In this document: one piece after another, positions 41,587 to 52,600 of the stretch
How positions within the stretch are numbered: position 1 is the first letter of the stretch
How the letters are laid out: every line of letters starts with the position of its first letter
Source of the DNA: Phreatobacter sp.
Lineage (GTDB): Bacteria > Pseudomonadota > Alphaproteobacteria > Rhizobiales > Phreatobacteraceae
Assembly (NCBI RefSeq): GCF_022843985.1
Contig: NZ_JALHMP010000002.1
Span: 1-64,000 of the forward strand
Direction of reading: 5' to 3'
DNA length: 64,000 nt
Notes under the pieces: generated by a model
The model's input: only the letters and a program-made list of their open reading frames with translations
What the model was told of the DNA's origin: nothing
The model's database searches: none
Program-made: the position numbers and the translations under genes

Positions 41587-44439
41587 TCAGGCGGCAGCGC
41601 GCAGATCGAGCTTCTCCGCCGCCAGATAGGCCTCCAGCCGCGTTGCGAAGCTCTGCAACGTCGCGCTGTCGGCGAAATCTCCTGCGGGCGTTTCAGCAAG
41701 GGCGACGATGCCGAGATGGCCCAGATTGGCAGCCGCGCCTTTCAACTGGTGCAGCAGGCCGGCGACAGGGACACTATCGCCCGCCGTGGCCGCGGCCTGG
41801 ATTTCGCAGAGCAGGCGCTGCGCCTCGGCGATGAAGGTCTTGAGCAGCATGACGGAGGCGTCGGGCCCGATCTCATCAAAGAGCGCGCTGCGGAACGCCT
41901 GATCGACATTGCCCTTTGGCGCCGTCTTGGATGCGATGGACGGGGGATTTTTCGCCAGTTCCGCTAGGGTCGCATCCAGCTTCTCCCGGGTCACGGGCTT
42001 GGCGAGGAAATCGTCCATGCCAGCATCGAGGCAGGCTTGCCGGTCTGAGGCGAAGGCATTGGCGGTGAGGCCTATGATGGCGGTCTGGCGGTTCGGTCCG
42101 GTGCCGCTGCGCAAGGCGCGCGCCGTCTGCGTCCCGTCCATGACGGGCATTTGCATGTCCATCAGGATCACGTCGAAGGCCTGGTCAGCGGCAAGATCCA
42201 AAGCCACCCGGCCGTGTTCGGCGACCGTCACCACGTGGCCCATGGCCGTGAGGAGCAGGGTTGCGACTTGCTGGTTGACGGGATTGTCCTCGACAAGAAG
42301 GACGCTGAGCCGGGCCGGAAGCTGGGTCCGCGAGCTCCGTGTCGGTTCGGACAGCACAACGGCGACTGCGCGGGCCGGGACATCGAACCAGAAGGTCGAG
42401 CCCTTGCCCAGGGTGCTGTCGACACCGATCTCGCCGCCGAGGGCCTGGACGATGCGCTTGCAGATGGCCAGGCCCAGGCCCGTTCCACCGAAGCGGCGGG
42501 TGATCGAGGCGTCGACCTGCGAGAACTCCTTGAAGAGGCGTGTGCGGGATTCGTCGGCGATGCCGATGCCGGAATCGATGACGGAGAAGCGCAGACCCGG
42601 CCGCCCTCCCGAAAGGCTGCGTGTCGCCACCGAGACGACGACACCGCCCGAGAGCGTGAATTTCAGGGCGTTGGCGACCAGATTGATGAGAACCTGTCGG
42701 ATGCGCGTCCCGTCCGTCTCGATCCACGTGGGCACGTCGTCGGCCACCACGAGATCAAAGCGGAGGTTCTTCTCCAGCGCCCGGGGACCCAGCATCTCCT
42801 TCACCGAGGTTGCGAGGCCGCGGACTTCGACCGCCATCTGCTCCAGCACGACGGCGCCGGAATCGAGCTTGGCGTAGTCGAGCACGTCGTTGACGATGTC
42901 GAGCAGAGCCTCGCCGCACTCATGGATGGTCTTCAGGTAGCCGCGCTGGTCGGGCGACAGTTGCGTCGCTTCCAGGATCGAGGACATGCCGATGATGCCG
43001 TTCAGGGGCGTACGGATTTCATGGCTCATGGTTGCGAGGAAGGCGGTGCGAACCTGCGATGCTTTCTCGGCAATGTCGCGCGCATCCCGCAGCGCCTGTT
43101 CGGAGCGCTTGCGCTCGGTGATATCGGTATAGGTCTGCACGAAGCCGCCGCCGGGGAGATGCCGTGTGCAGATCTCGAGAACCTTTCCTCCTGCGCATTG
43201 GCATTCACGGACGGACAGGTCGTCAGACTCGGGCGGTGATCCGCCATGGACGTCGGAAACGATACGGTCGCCCGTTTTGCCTTCGTGCTCCAGAAGATCC
43301 GCCAGCAGGAACCCCTCGCGGGTGAAGCTCGCAGGCAGGCCCAGAAGGTTCAGTGCGTTCTGGTTGATCACGGCGACCTGGCCGTTGCCGTCGACCATCA
43401 GGATGCCCTGGGTCATGTTGTTCAGCGTCAGATCGAGTTCGTGCGTCGCCGCCTTGGCGGCCGCCCGGCTCTTGGTGAGAGCCGTCAGCGCTTCCCCGAA
43501 ACGCCGCCAGTAGGCGATGCCGAGAAGGATCGCCGCCAGGACGACGATGGACAGGGCCGTCGAGATGAGGCGCGTCTGCGCGGCGGCGGTGATCCGCCTC
43601 TGGCGTGCGTCGCTGTCATCGACACGGACGGCGACGACAAGAGGCCAGTCGGTGATCGCCCGATAGGCGGTGGCGCGCCCGGTTTCCTGTCTCTCGCCCA
43701 TGCTGACAAAGAAGCTGTCGCGCAGCGCCCGTGTGAGCGACGGCTCGTCGGCGTAGCGGCTTCCGAGAGTCTGCTGGGACAGACCGGCCATGGCCCGGAC
43801 GACCTGGTCGCGGCCGACCACCGTGATGCCACCCCCCTTGCCGAGGTCGATCGATTCATAGAATCGCGAGAGATAGTAGGGGTCTAGCGAGGCCACGATG
43901 ACCCCTCGGAACTGGCCGGCCTCATCCGTGATCCGCCGTGTCAACTGGATCGACCAGCGGCCCGAGGCCCGGCCGAGAACCGGCCGGCTGATGAAGAGCG
44001 AGTCAATGGTGCTGGCGACATGGACCCGGAAATGCTCGCGGTCGCTGAGATCGACGCGCGGCGTGGCCCCTGCCGTGGTTGTCGTTTCCATGCGCCCGTC
44101 GGCGCCGATGATCGTGAATTGCAGCGCGAGGTCCTTGAAGCTGTATTGGTTCCGGACCCAGGCCTGCAGATCGAAATTGCCCGCCTCACGCAGGTAATCG
44201 TGGCGGATGAACTTGATCGTGTTGTCGGTCTCGTTGATCGCCTGGCGGATATGCTCATCGAACAGCCGGGCATAGTTTTCCGCGCTCTGGACGGCCTTTC
44301 GCTCGGCAAAGGTGCGCTCCTGCCGGATGTCCATTTCCGTAGCGGCCCAGATCATGCCGATCACCGCGAACCCGAGGGCCGTTGCGAGAAGGATGATGCG
44401 GCGAACTGATTTTTGAGCGCTGACCTGGGACTGAAGCAC
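41587..44439 (-). CDS. Hybrid sensor histidine kinase with Cache-like sensor, PAS, REC and Hpt domains
   Basis: 950 residues. TM1 about 14-33, extracytoplasmic double-Cache-like sensor about 35-285 (DREHFRVHVASTIDSLFISRPVLG), TM2 about 295-315, PAS about 330-450, HisKA with His473 in ATMSHEIRTPLNGI. The ATPase has NLVANALKFT, DSGIGIAD and FGGTGLGLAICK. A receiver follows with Asp761 in ILMDMQMPVMDG, then C-terminal Hpt with His897 in LLHQLKGAAANLG. It can run a full His-Asp-His relay alone; the final Asp acceptor is probably the divergent HD-GYP regulator at 44657. Sensing a small organic molecule is typical for Cache domains. Confidence 0.93.
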   Translation of the reverse strand: MLQSQVSAQKSVRRIILLATALGFAVIGMIWAATEMDIRQERTFAERKAVQSAENYARLFDEHIRQAINETDNTIKFIRHDYLREAGNFDLQAWVRNQYSFKDLALQFTIIGADGRMETTTTAGATPRVDLSDREHFRVHVASTIDSLFISRPVLGRASGRWSIQLTRRITDEAGQFRGVIVASLDPYYLSRFYESIDLGKGGGITVVGRDQVVRAMAGLSQQTLGSRYADEPSLTRALRDSFFVSMGERQETGRATAYRAITDWPLVVAVRVDDSDARQRRITAAAQTRLISTALSIVVLAAILLGIAYWRRFGEALTALTKSRAAAKAATHELDLTLNNMTQGILMVDGNGQVAVINQNALNLLGLPASFTREGFLLADLLEHEGKTGDRIVSDVHGGSPPESDDLSVRECQCAGGKVLEICTRHLPGGGFVQTYTDITERKRSEQALRDARDIAEKASQVRTAFLATMSHEIRTPLNGIIGMSSILEATQLSPDQRGYLKTIHECGEALLDIVNDVLDYAKLDSGAVVLEQMAVEVRGLATSVKEMLGPRALEKNLRFDLVVADDVPTWIETDGTRIRQVLINLVANALKFTLSGGVVVSVATRSLSGGRPGLRFSVIDSGIGIADESRTRLFKEFSQVDASITRRFGGTGLGLAICKRIVQALGGEIGVDSTLGKGSTFWFDVPARAVAVVLSEPTRSSRTQLPARLSVLLVEDNPVNQQVATLLLTAMGHVVTVAEHGRVALDLAADQAFDVILMDMQMPVMDGTQTARALRSGTGPNRQTAIIGLTANAFASDRQACLDAGMDDFLAKPVTREKLDATLAELAKNPPSIASKTAPKGNVDQAFRSALFDEIGPDASVMLLKTFIAEAQRLLCEIQAAATAGDSVPVAGLLHQLKGAAANLGHLGIVALAETPAGDFADSATLQSFATRLEAYLAAEKLDLRAAA

Positions 44440-44656
44440 CGAACGGACCCTGTATCTTCCGGAAGATCGAAGCTGTCATACCCACGCTTCCGATGCGTAA
44501 AAATCAGCCCGGAATATTCCGGTTCTGGAGATGAAGCTAACGAATCCTTCTCCGCGCCGCCGGATTCGCTGGAGGGAGCCGTGAACTCTTCGTTCACCGC
44601 AGGCGTTTTTTGGCTCTTGTCCGCTGGAAACACGCGAGGCATCATCGACTGCAAGG

Positions 44657-45721
44657 ATGGATGGGCCGATGACTGTGATGATTGTTGACGATGCGGAGAC
44701 CAATCTCCTCGTCATCAAATCTCTCGTGAATGCCTGCGGCATCGTCGGGGCGACGACGTTCAAGAGCCCGGTCGAGGCCCTGGCGCGGATCGATGATCTC
44801 GGACCCTCGCTCATCCTCGTCGACTATATGATGCCCGATCTCGACGGGATCGATTTCATCCGTGCGGTGCGCGACCGGGACCGTTTCCAGGACACGCCGA
44901 TCATCATGGTGACGACCACGGATCAGCGGTCAGTCCGGCTGGAAGCCCTCCAGGCCGGTGCGACGGACTTCATCCACAAGCCGATCGATCCGGCCGAGTT
45001 CAAGGCCCGCGTCCGCAACCTCATGCATCTCGCCGATGTGCAGATGAAGCTGAAGGATCAGGCGGCGTGGTTGTCGCTGGAGGTGGAAAAGGCCCTGGCT
45101 GTGGCGCGGGGCCGCGAGGCCGAAATCGTCACGCGTCTCGCCCGCGCTGCGGAGTTGCGCGATCCCGAGACCGGCGAGCATCTTGAGCGGATGTCGCGTT
45201 ATTCCGAGAAGATCGCGCGGGCCATGGGCCTGGACGATGCATTCTGCGAGCGGTTGCGGATCGCCGCCCCCATGCATGACATCGGCAAGATCGGCATTCC
45301 CGATTCCATTCTTCTGAAACCGGGACCGCTCACCCCGGACGAGCGGCATGAGATGCAGAAACATGCCCAGCAGGGCGGCGAGATCCTCGAGCGCTCGTCG
45401 TCGGAACTCATCCGGCTCGCCGGCGAGATCGCCATCTCGCATCATGAGCGCTATGACGGCTCCGGTTATCCATTCCGTCTCGCGGGTGATGCGATCCCGA
45501 TCGCCGGGCGGATCACTGCGCTCGCCGATGTGTTCGATGCCCTCACCTCGGTACGCCCCTACAAGGCGGCCTGGCCGACGGAACAGGCGCGCGCCTATAT
45601 TCTCGCCGAGCGCGGCCGTCATTTCGATCCCGCATGTGTCGATGCCATGATCTCGGTCTGGCCGGAAATTCTCGCCATTCATGCCGAGCGCGTTAATGCC
45701 GCCACGGCCGAGCGGGTCTGA
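44657..45721 (+). CDS. Response regulator with HD-GYP c-di-GMP phosphodiesterase domain (RpfG-like)
   Basis: 354 residues from ATG 44657; the ATG at 44669 (MTVMIVDD) is an equally good start. Receiver 6-125 with Asp56 in LVDYMMPD and Lys in FIHKPID. A short coiled linker joins the HD-GYP domain (about 150-345): HD at 207-208 in PMHDIGKIGIPD, SHHERYDGSGYP with GYP at 270-272, and DVFDALTSVRPYK. All metal and GYP motifs are intact, so active cleavage of c-di-GMP is expected on phosphorylation. Divergent from the hybrid kinase with an intergenic of 217 nt, mirroring RpfC/RpfG logic. Confidence 0.93.
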   Translation: MDGPMTVMIVDDAETNLLVIKSLVNACGIVGATTFKSPVEALARIDDLGPSLILVDYMMPDLDGIDFIRAVRDRDRFQDTPIIMVTTTDQRSVRLEALQAGATDFIHKPIDPAEFKARVRNLMHLADVQMKLKDQAAWLSLEVEKALAVARGREAEIVTRLARAAELRDPETGEHLERMSRYSEKIARAMGLDDAFCERLRIAAPMHDIGKIGIPDSILLKPGPLTPDERHEMQKHAQQGGEILERSSSELIRLAGEIAISHHERYDGSGYPFRLAGDAIPIAGRITALADVFDALTSVRPYKAAWPTEQARAYILAERGRHFDPACVDAMISVWPEILAIHAERVNAATAERV

Positions 45722-46117
45722 CCGGAATCTGCGGCCGGCCGCCGGGGACGACGCACCTCCTTCTCCTGCGCGATCGGGCGATGAAGGTTATCCGGCGGGC
45801 GCAGGACGGCGAGCATGGCCGTCACCGACCGGTCGACAGGCGATGCGTCGCTGAAGTGGGCTGTCAGGCGGGAGCGCCCGCCAGAACAAGGTGCCGAACC
45901 TTCGCCCGACGCATAGCCGGATCTCCACCCACCGGCGTCTTCGTCGCTGGGGCGCGGCGCGGGATATGGCGACGGCGAGGGGGATAGGTGCTGTCGTGCA
46001 GCTTTCGCGCCGTCGCACAAGTCGCCCCTGGTTGTGGCCGGCGAAGAAGGCGACAAGCCGGCCGGGCCCTGTCCGGGGCCCGGCGGCCGACTGCAAGAGG
46101 TGGTGACCAAAAGAACG
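45722..46117. other. Convergent intergenic region with terminator hairpin
   Basis: 396 nt between the HD-GYP gene and the second chemoreceptor. GCCGGGCCC (46060-46068) and GGGCCCGGC (46075-46083) form a perfect 9-bp stem with 6-nt loop, 35 nt past the chemoreceptor stop, a likely terminator for that gene. Several open frames exist here, but none has family similarity or clean codon bias, so I call no gene. Confidence 0.5.
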
Positions 46118-47806
46118 TCAGGCTGCCCGCACCGTCGCGAGGAACGAGTCGACCTGGGTCTTCAGACGGCTGCCCTGCTGTGACAGTTCCTGGGATGCCG
46201 ACAGCACCTGGGCGGAGGCCGAGCCGGTCTCGACGGCGCCCTGGTTCACCTCCACGATGGAGGAGGCAACCTCGACGGTGCCCTTGGCGGCTTCCTGGAC
46301 ATTGCGTGCGATCTCCTGGGTCGCGACGCCCTGTTCCTCCACCGCTGCCGCAATGGCCGTCGCGGTGTCGGCGACCTCGACAATCGTTGTGCCGATGGAC
46401 CGGATCGAGGCGGCCGCTTCGCGCGTCGCCGACTGGATGGCAGATATCTCTGCGCCGATCGCGTCGGTGGCTTTTGCGGTTTGCCCGGCCAGGGCCTTCA
46501 CTTCCGACGCGACGACCGCGAAACCCTTGCCGGCCTCTCCGGCGCGTGCCGCCTCGATCGTTGCGTTGAGCGCGAGCAGGTTGGTCTGCTCAGCCACCGC
46601 CGTGATCAGCTTCACCACCTCGCCGATGCGCCCGGCAGCATCCAGGAGGGCCGAGACCTTCGCATCAGTTGCCTTCGCCTCGGCGACGGCGGCATTCGCT
46701 TTTTCGGTCGATTGCAGGACCTGGCGGGCGATCTCGTGGATGGAGGAGGTCATTTCGTCGGTGGCGGCCGCCACCGCCTGGACATTGCCGGAGGCCTGTT
46801 CCGAGGCTGCTGCCACCATACCCGATTTCGCCTGCGTCGCCTCGGCGGTGCCCGTCAAGGTGCCGGCCGCGGCCTCAAGTTCGGCCGAAGCCGAGGTGAC
46901 GGTCGAGACGATTTCGCTGACCGACTTTTCAAACTCGGACACCGCGGCGGCAACAACATTCGCACGACGCTCCTTGGCGGCCCGCTCCTTTGCCTGTTCG
47001 GCTTCCAGACGGCGGCTCTCGATGAGGTTGGCCTTGAAGGTCTCGAGCGCGCCGGCGAGCTTGCCGATTTCGTCGCGCTGTCCGAGCGCCGGGACGGCGG
47101 TAGTCACATCACCGTCGGCAACCTTCAGCATGGCGCTGGTCATGGCACCGAGCGGTCGCGTGATGAAGCCGATGACGAGCCAGGCCGTGAGCGCCAGGCT
47201 CAGCGCGCCGCCGATCGCCAAAGCTGCCATCATCATCCATGTCGCCTGCGAATAGGCGGAATCGGCCGCCTTGACCGCCTCCTGTTGACGCGCCGAGGCA
47301 CGCTGTTCAATGCCGCGAAGGACGTCGCGGATCTGGGCGATGATCGGCGCGGCCGTGAAGGCGAGCTTGCCGGCCTCGTCATAGGCCCCGTCGCGCGACA
47401 TTGTCCGGATCTTCGACGCCTCCGCTAGATGCTGCGCGGCCAGCCGGCGCATTTTTTCAACATCCTCACGCCCCACGGTCGTGCGCGACGTCTGCTCGAG
47501 TTGGGTGACCCGGACGAGGAATCGCCGATATTCGTCGTTCGTCCAGTTCTCGAACGTTTCCCGCTGTGAAACGGGCATCTCGATCGGCAGAAACTCGACG
47601 GCGCGCGCATAGGACAGCAGGTTTGCCGTTGCCCGCCCACCCGCCTCGACCCGCGTGGCAGATGCCGCGACTTCGCGGGTCGCCGAATTCATGGCGGCGA
47701 AGTTCCAGAATGCGAGCAGCGCCACAGTCACAGACGTCGCAAGGAGAAGAACGATGGCCGTGAAGATCTTGGGGGCGATGGGCAGATTGCGAATAAGAGT
47801 TTGCAT
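46118..47806 (-). CDS. Methyl-accepting chemotaxis protein
   Basis: 562 residues. TM1 about 13-35, periplasmic helical-bundle sensor about 36-185, TM2 about 188-212, HAMP about 213-265 ([38 protein letters not shown]), signalling domain to the end with [46 protein letters not shown] at the tip. Related to but clearly different from the receptor at 39310. No chemotaxis signalling genes are adjacent. The start is preceded by a 656-nt region with a hairpin. Confidence 0.95.
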   Translation of the reverse strand: MQTLIRNLPIAPKIFTAIVLLLATSVTVALLAFWNFAAMNSATREVAASATRVEAGGRATANLLSYARAVEFLPIEMPVSQRETFENWTNDEYRRFLVRVTQLEQTSRTTVGREDVEKMRRLAAQHLAEASKIRTMSRDGAYDEAGKLAFTAAPIIAQIRDVLRGIEQRASARQQEAVKAADSAYSQATWMMMAALAIGGALSLALTAWLVIGFITRPLGAMTSAMLKVADGDVTTAVPALGQRDEIGKLAGALETFKANLIESRRLEAEQAKERAAKERRANVVAAAVSEFEKSVSEIVSTVTSASAELEAAAGTLTGTAEATQAKSGMVAAASEQASGNVQAVAAATDEMTSSIHEIARQVLQSTEKANAAVAEAKATDAKVSALLDAAGRIGEVVKLITAVAEQTNLLALNATIEAARAGEAGKGFAVVASEVKALAGQTAKATDAIGAEISAIQSATREAAASIRSIGTTIVEVADTATAIAAAVEEQGVATQEIARNVQEAAKGTVEVASSIVEVNQGAVETGSASAQVLSASQELSQQGSRLKTQVDSFLATVRAA

Positions 47807-48462
47807 GACTGCTGGCTTCTGCTTTTGTGGAGTGAGCGCACCAATGCATGCAGCGATTGCTGCATTCTGGTGCTTGATGTCGCGCCGTTGCGACTACGCC
47901 GCGTCTTTGCAGCGAGCGCCATAAAAGACGGGCATTTGATTAAAAATGACTTTGCGTAATGCTCTGAAAGTTGGCGCAATGTGCACGTGCGGTTGAAGGC
48001 ATCAAGTCTCTGATAAAAATAAGAAATTTGACTGCGTCGGCTGATCTGGTGGCTCTTGCACGTCTGGCATGCGCTGGATGCGTGGGAGGTCATGACGCGC
48101 GCGCGTTCGTTCCCGAAGCCGAGATCGCGCAGTGCAAAAGATCGTGATCGGGAAGCGGCTTGGTCCCGGGTGGCAATCCACGTCCAGATCTCACGCAGAT
48201 GCACCAGCCGATGGATGTTGGCGCTCCGCAGCGCGGAACAGGCCTTTGGGCTGGGCCGCCTCCGGCCTTTTCGACATGCCCGGCGGCGAGGCAACCGGCT
48301 GCTGTAGAACGTCCACGCAGTCCGTCCCTGCTCAATTCCGCGTCAAGCCCGGGCGGCCGTCGCAGTTTCCGGGCATCAAGCCTCGGAAACGGGTTGACGC
48401 TTGGGGGAAACTTCCCAGTATCCCCCGCACGGTCAAACCCATCTGTCTGCGAACGAGGCTTC
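47807..48462. other. Long divergent intergenic region with a leader hairpin
   Basis: 656 nt between the chemoreceptor (leftward) and the RND adaptor (rightward). ATGCAGC (47848-47854) and GCTGCAT (47859-47865) form a perfect stem with GATT loop. CACCA and TGGTG farther out extend it with bulges; in the chemoreceptor leader this could affect translation. A moderately AT-rich patch lies near 47935-48035. No efflux-pump regulator gene is found here, and no open frame looks real. Confidence 0.45.
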
Positions 48463-49674
48463 ATGGCACGAGTATCCGGAGCAAAGCTGCAGGGCCATGT
48501 GCCCCGCCTGGCTCCTCCAGGGCGACCGCTGGGGATCCTGGCGCTCGGCGCGATCCTGATGGTCTCGTCCGGCTGTAACGACCAACCGACGCGCGCCGCC
48601 GCCAACCCTGCGGTTCCGGCCCCTGTGGCTGTGACGGTGGTGACACTGGAGCGCCGCGAGATTCCCGTGACATCGGTGATGCCCGGTCGCACCGCGCCCT
48701 ATCGGGCTGCAGAGGTCCGTCCGCAGGTGGGCGGTCTTCTCCGCGAACGCCATTTCGCCGAGGGGGAAGCGGTGAAGGCGGGCCAGTCGCTGTTCCAGAT
48801 CGATCCGGCGCCGTTCGAGGCTGCCGTGCGGCGTGCCGAGGCGGCGCTCTCCCGCATCGAGGCCGCCGAGCAGGCCGCGTCCAGTACCGCCAATCGCTTG
48901 CGCACGCTGGCGCGGGCGCAGGTCGTGAGCGAGCAGACCCTCGAAAATGCCGAAGCGACGCTGCGCCAGACCCGGGCCGACATCATCTCGGCCCGGGCCG
49001 CCCTTGAGACCGCCCGCATCGACCTCAGCTACACCCGCGTCGCCTCGCCGATCGACGGCCGCACCGGTCGCGCCAGCGTCACGCCCGGCGCGCTCGTCAC
49101 GGCCAACCAGACCACCGCGCTCGTGACGGTCACCCAGCTCGATCCGATCTATGTCGACCTGACGCAGCCCAGCGCCGTCCTGCTGCAGCAGCGGCGCGAC
49201 GTTGCCAGCGGCGTTCTGCGCCGCGACTCGGCAGACCGCGCGACGGCGCGGCTGCTCCTCGAGGACGGCTCCGAATATCCCCATGCCGGCGAGGTCCAGT
49301 TCTCCGAGGTGATCGTCGATCAGGGCACCGGCTCGGTCACGGTGCGGGCAGTGTTCCCCAATCCCGACCAGCTTCTGCTGCCCGGCATGTTCGTCCGCGC
49401 CCGCGTCGAGGAGGGGGTGACCGACCGCGCCATCCTCGTCCCGCAGCGGGCCGTGCTACGGACGCCGCGCGGTGAGCCCATGGCCTTCGTGGTCAACACC
49501 GAAGGGGTCGTCGAACAGCGCGTGTTGCGCGCCAGCCGGACCGTCGGCAACGACTGGCTGGTGACGGATGGTGTGACGGCGGGCGAACGAGTGGTCTTCG
49601 AGGGGCTACAGCGCATCCGCCAGGGTACCCGCGTCCAGGCCACCGAGCGCCCCGCCGCCCCGGCCGGGACATAG
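48463..49674 (+). CDS. RND multidrug efflux periplasmic adaptor (AcrA/MexA family)
   Basis: 403 residues from ATG 48463 with GAGG upstream; longer upstream frames are rejected. Lipoprotein signal with lipobox ending SSGC (Cys40 region), so it is anchored to the inner membrane. Barrel-sandwich halves YRAAEVRPQVGGLLRERHFAEGEAVKAGQ and YTRVASPIDGRTGRASVTPG flank an alpha-hairpin coiled coil; beta-barrel and membrane-proximal domains follow (LLLPGMFVRARVEEG, ILVPQRAVLRTPRGEP). It bridges the HAE1 pump 7 nt downstream and an outer-membrane factor encoded elsewhere. Confidence 0.95.
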   Translation: MARVSGAKLQGHVPRLAPPGRPLGILALGAILMVSSGCNDQPTRAAANPAVPAPVAVTVVTLERREIPVTSVMPGRTAPYRAAEVRPQVGGLLRERHFAEGEAVKAGQSLFQIDPAPFEAAVRRAEAALSRIEAAEQAASSTANRLRTLARAQVVSEQTLENAEATLRQTRADIISARAALETARIDLSYTRVASPIDGRTGRASVTPGALVTANQTTALVTVTQLDPIYVDLTQPSAVLLQQRRDVASGVLRRDSADRATARLLLEDGSEYPHAGEVQFSEVIVDQGTGSVTVRAVFPNPDQLLLPGMFVRARVEEGVTDRAILVPQRAVLRTPRGEPMAFVVNTEGVVEQRVLRASRTVGNDWLVTDGVTAGERVVFEGLQRIRQGTRVQATERPAAPAGT

Positions 49675-49681
49675 CCCGCCC

Positions 49682-52600
49682 ATGGCTCGCTTCTTCATCG
49701 ACCGGCCGGTCTTCGCCTGGGTCATCGCGATCGCCATCATGATCGCCGGCCTGCTGGCCCTGCGCAACATGGCGGTGGCGCAGTACCCGGCCATTGCGCC
49801 GCCCGCCATCTCCATCAATGTGGTGTTCCCCGGTGCCTCCGCGGAGACCGTCCAGACCACTGTGGTGCAGGTCATCGAGCAGCAGTTGAGCGGCATCGAC
49901 AACCTGCTCTACTTCGATTCACAGACCTCCAAGGATGGCGCGGCCCGTATCCAGCTGACCTTCGCGCCCGGCACCAATGCCGATACGGCCCAGGTGCAGG
50001 TCCAGAACCGCGTGCAACTTGCGGTTCCCCGTCTGCCGCTGACGGTGCAGCAGCAGGGCCTGCGCGTCGTCAAATCCTCCGGCAATTTCCTGCTCGTGGT
50101 CGGGTTCATATCGACCGACGGCCGGATGGAACGCACGGACATTTCCGATTTCCTTGTTGCCAATGTGCAGGATCCGATCAGCCGGACTCCCGGCGTCGGC
50201 GATTACCAGGTCTTCGGGGCGCAGTTCGCCATGCGCATCTGGCTCGACCCCGCCAGACTGATCAATTTCGGGCTGACGCCCTCGGATGTCGCGGCAGCGG
50301 TGCGGGCGCAGAACGTGCAGGTCTCCAGCGGCGAGATGGGCGGGCTCCCTGCGGTGCCCGGCCAGCAGCTCAACGCCACCATCGTCGGACCTTCCTATCT
50401 GCAGACCGTGGAGGAGTTCGGGGCCATCCTCATGCGCGTCCGCCCCGACGGATCGCAGGTGCGCCTGCGCGACGTAGCGCGCGTCGAGATCGGCGGCGAG
50501 AACTACTCCATCACCACCCAGTTGGATGGAAAGCCCTCCAGCGGCATCGGCATCCGCCTCGCCAGCGGCGCCAATGCGCTCGATACGGCCGCGGCGGTCC
50601 GCGCCACCATCGACCGGCTCCGACCGAGCTTCCCGCCGGGTCTGGAGGTCGCCTATCTCCAGGACACTACCCCTTTCGTGCAGCGCTCCATCAAGAGCGT
50701 CATCCTGACCTTGCTGGAGGCGGTGGCCCTGGTCTTCGTCGTGATGTTCATATTCCTGCAGAACTTCCGCGCGACCCTTATCCCGACCATGGCGATCCCT
50801 GTGGTCCTTCTGGGCACCTTCGCGGTGCTGCAGGCGCTGGGTTTCAGCGTCAACACCCTGACGATGTTCGGGCTCGTGCTGGCCATCGGCCTGCTGGTCG
50901 ATGACGCCATCGTCGTCGTCGAGAATGTCGAGCGCGTCATGGCGGAGGAACATCTCTCTCCGCTGGAAGCCACGCGGAAGTCGATGGACCAGATCACCGG
51001 CGCCCTCGTGGGCATCGGCCTGGTGCTGTCGGCGGTTTTCCTGCCGATGGCCTTCTTCGGTGGATCGGTGGGCGTCATCTACCGGCAGTTCTCCGTAACC
51101 ATCGCCACGGCCATGACCTTGTCGGTCCTCGTGGCGATCTTCTTCACGCCGGTCCTCTGCGTCTCCTTGCTGCGGCCGCACAAGCCGGGCCAGGGCACGC
51201 GCGGCGTCTACGGCTGGTTCAACCGTGGCTTCGACCGCATCACCCGCGGCTATGTCGGCGGCGTTCGCGCCAGCATGCGCCGGCCGGCGCGGATGCTGGT
51301 GATCTACGTCGCCTTGCTGGGCGCCCTCGGCTACAGCTTCCTGCGGCTGCCCGGCGGGTTCCTGCCGAATGAGGACCAGGGTATCGCCTTCGCGCAGGTG
51401 ACCACGCCACCCGGTGCAACCGCTGACCGCACCCAGCGCGCGCTGGACGATCTGGGTCGCTATCTCCGTGAGGAAGAGAGCGCCGTTGTCGACAATTTCT
51501 TCGCCATCAACGGGTTCAGCTTCGGCGGCCGCGGGCAGAATTCGGGGCTCGGTTTCATCACGCTGCGTGACTGGGACGTGCGGCCCGGCCAGCAGAACAG
51601 CGTCCAGGCCCTGACGGAGCGGGTCAACGCGCGCTTCGCGCGCTACCAGGACGCCCTGATCACCGCCTCGGCGCCGCCAGCCGTCCGCGAGCTGGGCAAT
51701 GCCTCCGGCTTCGCCCTGCAGCTTCTCGATCGCGGCGGTCTCGGCCACGGCGCGCTGATGGCCGCGCGCGATCAGTTGCTGCGGCTCGCCGCGGCGAGCC
51801 CGGTCCTGTCGCGCGTGCGCGCCAATGGTCTGAACGACGAGGCACAGTTCCGCCTCATCGTGGATTGGGAACGTGCCAGCGCCCTCGGCCTGTCAGTCAC
51901 CGAGGTGAACTCCACCCTGGCCACCGCCTGGGGCGCGACCTATGTCAACGACTTCCTCGACCGCGGGCGGGTCAAGCGCGTCTTCATGCAGGGGCAGCCG
52001 GATGCCCGCATGGTCCCCGGCGATCTCGACAAATGGTTCGTGCGCAACGCGCAGGGGCAGATGGTGCCGTTCTCCGCCTTCGGCCGCACCGAATGGGAAT
52101 TCGGTTCGCCCCGTCTCGAACGGTTCAACGGGATTGCGTCGCGGGAGATCCAGGGCTTGCCGGCGCCCGGCTACACCACCGGCCAGGCCATGGACGAGAT
52201 GGAACGGCTTGTGGCGCAACTGCCCGGCGGCTTCGGCTTCGAGTGGAGCGGCATCTCGTTCCAGGAGCGGCAATCCTCCGGCCAGGCCCTGGCGCTCTAC
52301 CTGCTGTCGCTTCTGGTGGTCTTCCTCTGCCTGGCGGCACTCTACGAGAGCTGGTCGATCCCGACCGCCGTCTTGCTGGCGGTCCCGCTCGGCGTGCTGG
52401 GGGCCGTGCTCGCCTCTCTGTATGGCGGCATGTCCAATGACGTCTACTTCCAGGTCGGCCTGTTGGCCACGATCGGTCTGACCGCCAAGAACGCCATCCT
52501 CATCGTGGAGTTTGCCCGCGAGGGCTATAACCGTGGCCTGTCGCTCGTCGATGCCGCGGAGGAGGCGGCGCGCCAGCGGCTGCGGCCAATCATCATGACC

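Noticed and set aside
45679-46110. 143-codon minus-strand frame in the HD-GYP/chemoreceptor gap
   Set aside because: No ribosome-binding site, proline/serine-rich low complexity, and overlaps the HD-GYP 3' end.
47728-48294. Minus-strand frame with a stretch (ALRDLGFGNERAR) reminiscent of DUF1127
   Set aside because: Only a few residues resemble the family, the typical Trp/Arg core is missing, and the frame runs into the chemoreceptor gene.
49919-51748. 609-codon minus-strand frame
   Set aside because: Mirror of the HAE1 permease; no domain and typical shadow composition.
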